DNA from: Streptomyces kurssanovii
Lineage (GTDB): Bacteria > Actinomycetota > Actinomycetes > Streptomycetales > Streptomycetaceae
NCBI RefSeq assembly: GCF_014649695.1
Contig: NZ_BMTN01000012.1
Location: 124,001 to 188,000 of the forward strand
Length of the DNA: 64,000 nucleotides
Direction of reading: 5' to 3'
Shown here piece by piece: positions 7,431 through 14,882 of the stretch. The notes beneath the pieces are model-generated. The model was given only the letters and a program-made list of their open reading frames with translations. It had not been told where the DNA came from and ran no database searches. The stretch's first letter is position 1. The number at the start of each line of letters is the position of its first letter. The position numbers were made by a program, and so were the translations under genes.

Positions 7431-10295
7431 TCAGGCAGCCTCGCGCCGGGCGAGCGCGCCCCGGGAGCGGGTGACCAGGGCCGCCAGGAGGGCGGCGCCC
7501 ACCGGAACGGCGACCAGCAGAGCGGCCAGCGTCTCCCACGGTACGACGATCGGGACGTACGGCACCGAGTCCAAGCCGCCCCAGCCCTCGTCCAGAGCCT
7601 GCTCGTACCAGGCGCGCTGCTGACGCTCCTCGGTGAGCCTCAGCCCGATCGCCGGCAGTACGCCGGCCGCCGAGCCGAGGACGACGCCCATGGCGGCCAC
7701 CACCCCGCACTGGAAGCCGCTGAGCGTCCTGCGGACCCTCGGCGGGGCTCCGACGGCGGCGAGGGTCTTCAGGTCGGCCTCAGCGTCCGCCTGGGCCAGT
7801 CCGGTGGCGATGCCCGCCGCGCCGATCGTGATCAGACCGGCGAACACCGTCAGCGCCAGCAGGACGATGCCGTTGTCGCTGGTGTAGCCCTCCTCGATGT
7901 GAAGGTTGACCTCGGCGCCCGTCTTGTCCAGCTCGCCGTCGAGCCGCTGCCGCTGCTCGGTGCTCGGCATCTTGTCCGTCGAGAAGTACGCGCCGAGCGG
8001 CACCGTGGTGAGTCCCGCCGACTTGGCCGCGGCGGGCGAGAGCAGGGCCGAGAGGCCGTACGAGTTCGTTTTCGCGTCAGCCGTGTGAGCGGTGAAGGTC
8101 TTGATCTCGCCCGGGGGCTGTTGGCCCTTCTCGGCGGCCCTGTCGGCCGCCTCGATGTCGGTGATCAACCGGATGCCGATCTTGCCCTTGCTGTCGATGT
8201 TGCGCTTGTCGAAGGACACGATCTGCCCGGCCGCCAAGGCCTTCTCAGCGGCGGGATCGTCGATGCCCAGCACCTTGAGCAGCTTGGCGTCCGCGACGGT
8301 CACGCCGCCGTCGACGTAGGCCCCGCCGCCGTCACCCGCCTTGCAGCGCCAGTCCTCGGCCAGCTTGCGGCGTTCCTCCTTGCTGAACTTCTCCGACGGG
8401 TCCTGGTCCGGGTGCGCCGGGTCCACGGCCCACAGCGGGCATTCGTTGGCCTTGGGCACGATGATCTCGTAACGTCCGCAGCCCTCCCCGCTGGCGTACA
8501 TCCCGCAGCCGGCCCTGCCCACGGAGATCCGGTCGACGTCCGCCCGCACGTCCACGGGCAGCAGCTTCTGTACGGTGCTGCGCACGCCCGGTACGTCACG
8601 CCCGCCGCCCTCGTCGATCGTCATGGAGACGGCGCCGTGCGGCAGCTGTGCCTGGTACTGGGCGGCGCCCTCGGCATCAGCGCTCGCGGCGTAGGTGGCG
8701 ACGGCCACCGTGCCCGCGACGGCGGCCAGCACCGCGGCGACCGCGGGAGCCGTGCGTCCCCGGTTGCGTACGGCATCGCGCAGGGCGAGCCGGGGGGACA
8801 GCGGCAGGATCCGGCCGATCCGGCCGAACAGGCCCACCAGGGCGGGAGTCAGCGCGACCACGCCCAGCTCGGCCAGGGCACTGCCGCCGGCGACGATCGC
8901 GAACTGGTCGGTCATCGTCGACCCGTAGAGCGCGATGGAAGCACCGAGAGCCACCGCGATCAGACCGATGACCGGCAGGACACGGCTGCTGCGGCGGACG
9001 CCTCGACGGCCGGTGAGCGAGGCCAGGACGGTCTGCCGCGACGCGGTCACGGCGGGGACGACGGCGGCCAGCAGACCGGTCAGCACGGCGAGCAGCGCGA
9101 CACCCAGCAACTCGAGCGGCCGGATGTCGAAGTGGCCGAAGCGCTTGCCCAGGTAGCCCTCGAGCACTGGCTGCAGCAGGAAGGTCAGGGCAAGTCCGAG
9201 GACCGTGCCCACGACAGCGGCCGCGACGCCGATCACCAGACCGCCACCGAGAACGATGGCCCGGATGTGCCGGCGGTCACCGCCGTTCGCCCCCACCAGG
9301 CCGAGCTGGCGGCGGGAGCGCCGGGCGCCCACGGCGAAGGCAGGGCCGGCCAGCAGGCAGATCTCCAGCATGGCGAGGCCGACGACGGTGCCGACAGCGG
9401 CGAGCGCCGCCGCCTTGGCGGCCGTGCTCTCCTCGAAGTTTCCCCAGCCTTCCTCCTGGAAGAGGGGCACCTCGGAGTCGGCCGGCGGGTTCAGCGCCAC
9501 CGCCCGTGATTCGACGGTCACACCCTTGGTGTTGATGTCCTTGACGATGTTCCACGTGAAACCGCCGGGAACGGTCGCAAGCAGCGTTGTGGAAGGCGAA
9601 GCGCCGGACAGCCCCGCCGTTTCCAGCGCCTTGTCGAGCGGCGCGAGCATGGCACCCGGCAGGGCGTTGACCTGGTCCGTGTCCAAAGCGTTCGGGAGTT
9701 CGTACGAGCCGACGATGCGGTACGCGCGCTCGAATCCGCGAGCGGTGAGCGTGGAGCCCACCTTGAGGCCGCTGCTCTCGAGGAAGTGCGTGGTCGCGGC
9801 CACCTCGTCGGGCTTCTGCGGCAGCCGGCCGCTGACCACGGCCAGGATGCCCTCGGCCATCGGGTCGGACGCGTTCAGCTCACGGATCTCCGTGTGCAGC
9901 AGGCCGTGTGTCGTGCGGAGCTTGGCGGAACCGACCGTGTCCTTCAGCGTCTTCGCGCCTGCGGGCAGGGCCTTGGCGATGTCCGCCTTCCCCTCCGGCC
10001 ACGGCTTGCCGTCGAAGTCGCCGATCGGGTTGTAGTTGCTGCCGTCCGGAGACTGCATGATCGGTACTCCGCCCAGACCCGGGTCGGAGATCCTGCCGTC
10101 GGCGGCACCGAGCGAGCGCTCGAGGCCCTGTTCGGTGGAGAGTTCCGCACTGCGGACGGTCAGGTCCGCGGCGCTCACACCGAGGATGGGCAGGGCGATC
10201 ATGGCCAGGACCAGGAAGCTGCGGCCCTTCGAGCGCCAGGCGTCGCGGCGCGCGATCCGGATCGCGGCGCGCCAGGAGTGGTACCAGGTGATCAC
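7431..10295 (-). CDS. FtsX-like ABC transporter permease
   Basis: A large permease (954 aa) of the MacB/FtsX type. A first TM lies near residues 25-45, a long extracellular domain follows, then three TMs with the first FtsX domain. More TMs and a second extracellular domain come next, then a second FtsX domain ending in three TMs at the C-terminus. The duplicated architecture is typical of actinobacterial exporter permeases. The second extracellular domain has a Cys cluster (GRAGCGMYASGEGCGRYE) that could form disulfides. Its start overlaps the ATPase stop by 4 nt, so both subunits are made from one mRNA. The substrate is unknown; lipid, peptide or drug export, or cell-envelope signalling, are all possible. 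The upstream PadR gene probably regulates it. Confidence 0.9.
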   Translation of the reverse strand: MITWYHSWRAAIRIARRDAWRSKGRSFLVLAMIALPILGVSAADLTVRSAELSTEQGLERSLGAADGRISDPGLGGVPIMQSPDGSNYNPIGDFDGKPWPEGKADIAKALPAGAKTLKDTVGSAKLRTTHGLLHTEIRELNASDPMAEGILAVVSGRLPQKPDEVAATTHFLESSGLKVGSTLTARGFERAYRIVGSYELPNALDTDQVNALPGAMLAPLDKALETAGLSGASPSTTLLATVPGGFTWNIVKDINTKGVTVESRAVALNPPADSEVPLFQEEGWGNFEESTAAKAAALAAVGTVVGLAMLEICLLAGPAFAVGARRSRRQLGLVGANGGDRRHIRAIVLGGGLVIGVAAAVVGTVLGLALTFLLQPVLEGYLGKRFGHFDIRPLELLGVALLAVLTGLLAAVVPAVTASRQTVLASLTGRRGVRRSSRVLPVIGLIAVALGASIALYGSTMTDQFAIVAGGSALAELGVVALTPALVGLFGRIGRILPLSPRLALRDAVRNRGRTAPAVAAVLAAVAGTVAVATYAASADAEGAAQYQAQLPHGAVSMTIDEGGGRDVPGVRSTVQKLLPVDVRADVDRISVGRAGCGMYASGEGCGRYEIIVPKANECPLWAVDPAHPDQDPSEKFSKEERRKLAEDWRCKAGDGGGAYVDGGVTVADAKLLKVLGIDDPAAEKALAAGQIVSFDKRNIDSKGKIGIRLITDIEAADRAAEKGQQPPGEIKTFTAHTADAKTNSYGLSALLSPAAAKSAGLTTVPLGAYFSTDKMPSTEQRQRLDGELDKTGAEVNLHIEEGYTSDNGIVLLALTVFAGLITIGAAGIATGLAQADAEADLKTLAAVGAPPRVRRTLSGFQCGVVAAMGVVLGSAAGVLPAIGLRLTEERQQRAWYEQALDEGWGGLDSVPYVPIVVPWETLAALLVAVPVGAALLAALVTRSRGALARREAA
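9549..9562. other. parS: parS-like site, one mismatch, inside the ABC permease gene
   Basis: GTTCCACGTGAAAC differs from the parS consensus at one base (T to C at position 4). It lies within coding sequence, so it could be chance or codon-constrained, but it falls between the two perfect parS sites of this window. Confidence 0.5.
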
Positions 10296-11053
10296 AGCTC
10301 GGCCGCCTGGCCGGAGAGCAGTGAGTCCGCCTGGCTGCGCACGGTCTGGTCGACGACCGCGCCGTCGCGCAGGAACACCACGCGGTCGGCCCAGGCGGCG
10401 AAGCGCGGCTCGTGGGTGACCAGGATGCCGGCGGCGCCGGCGTCGCAGCGGGAGCGCAGCAGGGCGAGCACGGACTCGCCGGTCTCCGAGTCCAGGGCGC
10501 CGGTCGGCTCGTCGGCGAGCACGAGGCGGCGGTCACCGACGAGGGCCCGCGCGATGGCCACCCGCTGCTGCTGGCCGCCCGACATCTCGTCGGGGAAGCG
10601 GTCGGCGAGGTGTCCGAGGTCCATCTCCTCGAGAGCGGCGACGGCTTCACCACGGGCCTTCCGGGCGGAGATGCCGTCGAGCTCGCGGGGCAGGGCGACG
10701 TTCTCGGCGGCGGTGAGCGCCGGGATGAGGTTGTAGTCCTGGAAGACGTAGCCGATGCTGCGCCGGCGGAGAGCGGCGAGCGTCTTGCGGTCGGCGGTCG
10801 TGATGTCGGTGTTCTCGACGATCACGCGCCCGGAGGTCGGGGCGTCGAGGCCGCCCGCGATGGTCAGCAGCGTCGACTTGCCGGAGCCGGACGGGCCCAT
10901 GACGGCGACGAGTTCACCGGGGAAGACATCGAGGTTGATACCGCGCAGGGCATGCACCTCGGTGGCACCGCTGCCGTGCACACGCGTCAACTGCTGGAGT
11001 TGCAGCACCGGTTGTTGTGCGGGCTGAGGCTGCTGTGACAGCTGATCGGACAT
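10292..11053 (-). CDS. ABC transporter ATP-binding protein (MacB/LolD type)
   Basis: The ATPase partner of the FtsX-like permease, 253 aa. Walker A is GPSGSGKST, the Q-loop region is YVFQDYNLIPALTA, the signature is MSGGQQQRVAIARAL and Walker B is RLVLADEPTGALDS. This matches the MacB/LolD subfamily. The ATG at 11053 is preceded by a purine-rich GGGGGA and gives MSDQLSQQPQ; an upstream in-frame ATG at 11242 would add 63 residues with no similarity. A Gln-rich N-terminal stretch of ~15 residues precedes the domain. It lies upstream of, and overlaps, the permease gene. Confidence 0.93.
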   Translation of the reverse strand: MSDQLSQQPQPAQQPVLQLQQLTRVHGSGATEVHALRGINLDVFPGELVAVMGPSGSGKSTLLTIAGGLDAPTSGRVIVENTDITTADRKTLAALRRRSIGYVFQDYNLIPALTAAENVALPRELDGISARKARGEAVAALEEMDLGHLADRFPDEMSGGQQQRVAIARALVGDRRLVLADEPTGALDSETGESVLALLRSRCDAGAAGILVTHEPRFAAWADRVVFLRDGAVVDQTVRSQADSLLSGQAAEL

Positions 11054-11366
11054 AGGTGGAGTCCCCCTTGGTCGGGCGCGTACACACGAGCGGGTGTACG
11101 GAGAGTGAGTGGCCGGCCGGGTGGGCCGATTCGGGTCTGTGGGCCGCGCCGCGGCCGAGCGGCCGCTGCGGAGCGGATGTTCGCCCCTGCGCCTGTGGCG
11201 GCCGGCCGGAGCGGGTGTCCGGCCCGGTGTGGCGTCCGGCACCGTCCGATGTCCGTCCCAGGCCTGGTGGCCGTCGAAGGGAGGTGACCTGAGCGGACGA
11301 GCGGTGCCGGCCTGTGCGACGTGCGGTCCGTGCGGCGGACCGGGACCAGGGCCCTTCGTGGCGGAT

Positions 11367-11415
11367 GCTTCCGGTTCGTCGAGCCGGAAGAAGTCGAGCC
11401 GGAAGAACCGGAAGC
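11367..11415. terminator. Hairpin with a tandem 15-bp duplication in its loop, downstream of padR
   Basis: Inverted arms GCTTCCGGTTC (11367-11377) and GAACCGGAAGC (11405-11415) enclose a loop holding two identical, directly adjacent copies of GTCGAGCCGGAAGAA (11378-11392, 11393-11407), the second of which runs into the right arm. It follows the padR stop on the minus strand, so it may terminate padR. The rest of the 367-nt gap 11054-11420 is GC-rich with no supported gene; it should contain the promoter of the ABC operon but I see no clear -10/-35 pair. Confidence 0.5.
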
Positions 11416-11420
11416 GGGGC

Positions 11421-12062
11421 CTAATCAGGCCGCGCCGGACGGGTGCCCGCCGTGGTCGGGTGCGCCGACGGCGCGGTGGCGGGTGGGGCCGGGGCCGGTC
11501 CCGTTCCCCGCCCGGCCGCCGCGGAGAGCCTGATCAGCCGCACCTCGCAGTGGTCGAGCCAGCGCGCCTCGGCCTCCGTCTGGAAGATCAGCTGCTCCAG
11601 CACGAGCAGCCACGCCACGTCGTCCCGCTCCCGCGAGCCCCCGCCCTCGATCGCGGCGAGCGCCTGCGCCTTCAGACGGGTGTAGTCCTGCATGGCGTTC
11701 ACCGTGTGGTGGCGCTGGGACTGGATGACGGCACGGATGTCCACGCCCGGTGCGCCGACCGCCATGGCGAGTTTGATGGCCAGTTCGTCGCGTGGCGGAC
11801 TGCTGCGGTCCACCGGCGTCTCGAACCAGCTCCTGAGCTCCGAGCGGCCCGCGTCCGTGATGACGTACAGCGCGTGCCCGGCCTCGTCCTCGCCGTTCTG
11901 CGCGACCATCCCGTCGCGCTCCAGACGGTTGAGGGTCGTGTAGACCTGGCCGACGTTGAGCGGCCAGGTGGCGCCCGTGCGCGACTCGAACTCCGACCGG
12001 AGCTGGGAGCCGTAGCGGGGGCCGTGTTCGAGGAGGGCGAGTAGCCCGTGCCTGATGGACAT
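11421..12062 (-). CDS. PadR family transcriptional regulator
   Basis: A PadR-like repressor, 213 aa from the chosen start. The N-terminal winged helix shows HGLLALLEHGPRYGSQL and NVGQVYTTLNRLERDGMV, the recognition region of the family. A C-terminal helical dimerisation region follows, then a low-complexity Pro/Ala/Thr tail. The start MSIRHG at 12062 begins directly with the DNA-binding domain; the in-frame ATG at 12098 would add 12 residues translated from the palindromic operator. The gene is on the same strand and upstream of the FtsX-type ABC operon, an arrangement common for PadR-controlled efflux systems. Autoregulation is likely given the palindrome over its start. Confidence 0.9.
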   Translation of the reverse strand: MSIRHGLLALLEHGPRYGSQLRSEFESRTGATWPLNVGQVYTTLNRLERDGMVAQNGEDEAGHALYVITDAGRSELRSWFETPVDRSSPPRDELAIKLAMAVGAPGVDIRAVIQSQRHHTVNAMQDYTRLKAQALAAIEGGGSRERDDVAWLLVLEQLIFQTEAEARWLDHCEVRLIRLSAAAGRGTGPAPAPPATAPSAHPTTAGTRPARPD

Positions 12063-12084
12063 ACTCAGTATGTATACCGAGTAT
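12061..12084. promoter_or_regulatory. Probable PadR operator, 24-bp near-perfect palindrome
   Basis: The sequence begins ATACTCAGTAT and ends ATACCGAGTAT; the full 24 bp is an inverted repeat with only two mismatched base pairs. It overlaps the padR start codon. It is much more AT-rich than its surroundings. Position and form fit an autoregulatory PadR binding site. Confidence 0.7.
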
Positions 12085-12146
12085 GCCGACGATGGCAACC
12101 ATCGCTGGAGGGACTAACGGCGTCCCCCTTGAGACGGACACAGGAG

Positions 12147-12722
12147 TCAGCGGCGGCGCAGACGCATGCCCAGGAAGCCGATACCGAGGCCCATCAGGGC
12201 CATGCCGATGCCCAGGGAGAGCGGTGAGATCTGGTGGGCGACGGGCACCGGCGCGGCCTGGGGTGCCTGGTGGCGGGCGGCGGCGGGCTCGCTTCGGCGG
12301 GGGCCGGAGGTCGGCGCGTTCCAGGTGTCGCCGGGCGCCTCCGTCTCGGGTGCCCCGTCCTCCTCCGGAGGGGCATCCTCCGAGGGCCGTCCCGTGCGTG
12401 ACGGCCCGTCGTGGTGCGGCCGGTGCGGCGAAGCCGGCGCAGAGGACTTCGCGGGGGCGCCGGTCCCCGGCGGCGACACCGCGGCGGCGGGACTGCCCGA
12501 AGGCGTGGCGGAAGGACTCACGCTCGCGCTCGGCGACGGCGTCGTACGACGGCCTGGGCGCTGGCGCCCTTCCCCCGCCTGCCGCCCCGCGAGCGACTTG
12601 GAGACGGAAGGTTCGGGGGCCGCCTCCCGCGGCTGCCGCTCCCCGGCGTGGGCGGCCGGAGTGGCCAGCAGGAGAAGTGAAGCGACGGTGATCGCGCATC
12701 GAGTGCGCAGCGCTGGAGTCAC
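12147..12722 (-). CDS. Small secreted, C-terminally membrane-anchored Pro/Ser-rich protein
   Basis: Not a family I recognise. From the GTG at 12722 (GGGAGGGG with 7-nt spacing, a strong RBS) it is 191 aa. Residues 1-26 are a signal peptide (ITVASLLLLATPAAHA, cleavage after AHA). A long low-complexity region rich in Pro, Ser, Ala and Glu follows. One hydrophobic helix near the C-terminus (ISPLSLGIGMALMGLGIGFL) ends in a basic RLRRR tail. This layout resembles surface proteins anchored by a C-terminal helix, but no LPXTG sortase motif is visible. An upstream ATG at 12761 would bury the signal peptide. It sits between padR and a Ser/Thr kinase on the same strand as both. Confidence 0.7.
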   Translation of the reverse strand: MTPALRTRCAITVASLLLLATPAAHAGERQPREAAPEPSVSKSLAGRQAGEGRQRPGRRTTPSPSASVSPSATPSGSPAAAVSPPGTGAPAKSSAPASPHRPHHDGPSRTGRPSEDAPPEEDGAPETEAPGDTWNAPTSGPRRSEPAAARHQAPQAAPVPVAHQISPLSLGIGMALMGLGIGFLGMRLRRR

Positions 12723-12836
12723 CGGATGACCCCTCCCGTGCCGAGTCGTCGTCACCGACATATCGGAGTCAGCGTCACATGACGCCCTGTCTCCGGCATC
12801 TCGGGCATCGGCTCGCCCGGGGCCGTGGGGACGGCG

Positions 12837-12869
12837 ACGGCCCGGTGCGCAGGGCGCGTACCGGGCCGT
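12837..12869. terminator. Hairpin terminator downstream of the PASTA kinase
   Basis: Arms ACGGCCCGGT (12837-12846) and ACCGGGCCGT (12860-12869) form a 10-bp perfect stem with a 13-nt loop. It lies 38 nt past the stop of the minus-strand kinase. Confidence 0.65.
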
Positions 12870-12907
12870 TTGCTTCGTGAGGTGTCCCTGAACGACCTCG
12901 GCAGGGG

Positions 12908-14512
12908 CTACTCCGGATAGCCGGTGGAGACCTCGAGGTCGAACGTCGCGTCGTCCTCCGACACCTCGACGTCGGCGCCGGGGAACTGGGTCACCACGAC
13001 GCCCTCGCCCCATTGCGCGTTGGGCACGTCCTTGACGTTGACCTTCCAGCCGGCGGCCTGCGCGCACTCCTTGACCGACAGGATGTCCTTGTAGACGAAG
13101 TCGGGGGCCTGGACCTTGGACGGGTCGTCGTAGCCCTCCTGTGCGTCCGAGCACTTCGTCTTGTCGATCTTCCGCTGGCGCTCCGGACCCTTGTAGCCGG
13201 CCTGCTGCGACTCGCCCGCCGTCGGGTCGCCGCCGGCTCCGGTGTTCGGATCGTCGTCCTTGTTCATCACGATCGCGGTGATGAGACCGCCGACCGCGAG
13301 CAGAGCCACCGCGATGGCGCCCACGATCACCGGCATGTTCCGCCTGCCGCCGCCACCGCTGCCGCCGGTCGTGGCGGGCTGCGGAGAGATCGTGTACGGA
13401 GGCGGGGTCGAGACCGCCGGAGCCGGTGTCTGGTACGCCGGGGCCGGCGTCGGGTAGCCGTAGTGCGGCGCCGGGGCCGGCGTGGGCGGGCCGTAAGGGC
13501 CGGGCTGGTAGGGCGTCTGGACGCCGCTCTGCGGGGGCGGGGCCGACTGGTCCAGAGGCGGGAAGACGGCCGAACCGACTCCGGCGCCGCTGCTCGCCGG
13601 CGCGCCGCTGATGATCACGGGTGCGCCGGTCTGTCCGGCGCTCGCGACCCGGGCGCACTCGTCGCGCATGGCCGCGGCGCTCGGAAAACGCTCGTTCGGG
13701 TTCTTCTTCAGGGCGCGGGCGACGAGCGCGTCCATCGCGGGGGTGACGGACCGGTTGACGGTGGACGGCGCGACCGGCTCTTCCTGGACGTGTGCGTACG
13801 CGATCGCCAGCGGCGAGTCCGCGTCGAACGGCAGCCGGCCGGTCAGCAGCTGGAAGAGCATGATCCCGACCGAATACAGGTCGGAGCGGGCGTCCACACC
13901 GCGTCCGAGGGCCTGCTCGGGGGAGAGGTACTGCGGGGTGCCGACGACCATGCCCGTCTGCGTCATCGACGTGACGCCCGACTGCATGGCGCGGGCGATG
14001 CCGAAGTCCATCACCTTGACGATGCCGCGCTTGGTCATCATCACGTTGCCGGGCTTGATGTCGCGGTGGACCAGGCCCATCTCGTGGCTGGTCTCCAGGG
14101 CCGCGAGCACGTCGGCGGTGACCTTGAGCGCCTTGTCGGCGGGCATCGCGCCGTACTGCTGGATGTCGGCGGCCAGGACGGATCCCAGCGGCTGCCCCTC
14201 CACGTACTCCATGACGATGTACGGCATCAGCGAGCCGTCGAGCTCGTCCTCGCCGGTGTCGAAGACGGACACGATGTTGGTGTGGGACAGCTTGGCGACG
14301 GCCTGCGCCTCACGCCGGAACCGCTCGCGGAACGACTGCTCGCGTCCGAGTTCCGTGTGGAGCGTCTTGATGGCCACCTGGCGGTCGAGCGCGGAGTCGT
14401 AGGCCAGGTAGACGGAGGCCATGCCGCCTTCGCCGAGCAGATCGCGAAGCTGATACCGGCCGCCCGCCACGGAACCACCCGCATAGCGGCCCTGCGCGCC
14501 GTCCTGGCTCAT
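12908..14512 (-). CDS. Membrane Ser/Thr protein kinase with one PASTA-like domain
   Basis: A receptor-type eukaryotic-like kinase, 534 aa. Kinase domain: glycine loop GEGGMASVY (27-35), catalytic Lys49 in VAIK, HRD at 149-151 with HRDIKPGNV, DFG at 169-171, and an activation loop rich in Thr/Ser (TSMTQTGMVVGTPQYLSPEQ). A Pro/Tyr-rich juxtamembrane linker (~310-395) precedes one TM helix (PVIVGAIAVALLAVGGLITAIV). The extracellular part ends in one PASTA-like module (VQAPDFVYKDILSVKECAQA onward), against three or four in PknB. PASTA domains bind muropeptides, so cell-wall sensing is the likely input. ATG 14512 was chosen because the conserved N-terminus starts there. A second kinase is divergently transcribed. 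Confidence 0.92.
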   Translation of the reverse strand: MSQDGAQGRYAGGSVAGGRYQLRDLLGEGGMASVYLAYDSALDRQVAIKTLHTELGREQSFRERFRREAQAVAKLSHTNIVSVFDTGEDELDGSLMPYIVMEYVEGQPLGSVLAADIQQYGAMPADKALKVTADVLAALETSHEMGLVHRDIKPGNVMMTKRGIVKVMDFGIARAMQSGVTSMTQTGMVVGTPQYLSPEQALGRGVDARSDLYSVGIMLFQLLTGRLPFDADSPLAIAYAHVQEEPVAPSTVNRSVTPAMDALVARALKKNPNERFPSAAAMRDECARVASAGQTGAPVIISGAPASSGAGVGSAVFPPLDQSAPPPQSGVQTPYQPGPYGPPTPAPAPHYGYPTPAPAYQTPAPAVSTPPPYTISPQPATTGGSGGGGRRNMPVIVGAIAVALLAVGGLITAIVMNKDDDPNTGAGGDPTAGESQQAGYKGPERQRKIDKTKCSDAQEGYDDPSKVQAPDFVYKDILSVKECAQAAGWKVNVKDVPNAQWGEGVVVTQFPGADVEVSEDDATFDLEVSTGYPE

Positions 14513-14616
14513 GACTGTGCATCCCCCTCGGCGCGGTGGCCCGACGGCCCGGTCCGCGATGGTTCGCAATTGCTTGCCGATCCTTGTCTCGAGGACCGAG
14601 AAACCTGGACCGTGAT

Positions 14617-14660
14617 CCCGTATTACGGGGCAAGTCTGCCGCAGGGGTCCGACACGTCAA
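14617..14660 (-). promoter_or_regulatory. Candidate promoter and palindrome upstream of the PASTA kinase
   Basis: On the minus strand TTGACG (14660-14655) is followed after 17 nt by AGACTT (14637-14632), a possible promoter. Just downstream is the 13-bp palindrome CCCGTATTACGGG (14617-14629), placed like a repressor site. The remainder of the 370-nt gap between the two kinases (14513-14882) holds a short hairpin (GGCCGGT 14760-14766 with ACCGGCC 14778-14784) and no gene I can support. Confidence 0.4.
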
Positions 14661-14882
14661 GCCAGGTGCCCGTTCCGTGACCGTACGCACAACAAGCGTC
14701 TCGGAAGCGTTACAGGAACAGCATGGAATTTGCACGGCTCCGCGCCCAGCAGGTTTGATGGCCGGTCTCTCTCGAAAACCGGCCTGCCGCGCCAAGGCTG
14801 TAGCGTGACGTGGCACAGCATCCCGAGAAATGACACCCCGCAGGCAGAGTACGCACGCGGACAGATACGACGGCGAGGACTG

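Noticed and set aside
12147-12722. Sortase-anchored surface protein
   Set aside because: No LPXTG-like motif before the C-terminal helix, so simple membrane anchoring is more likely.
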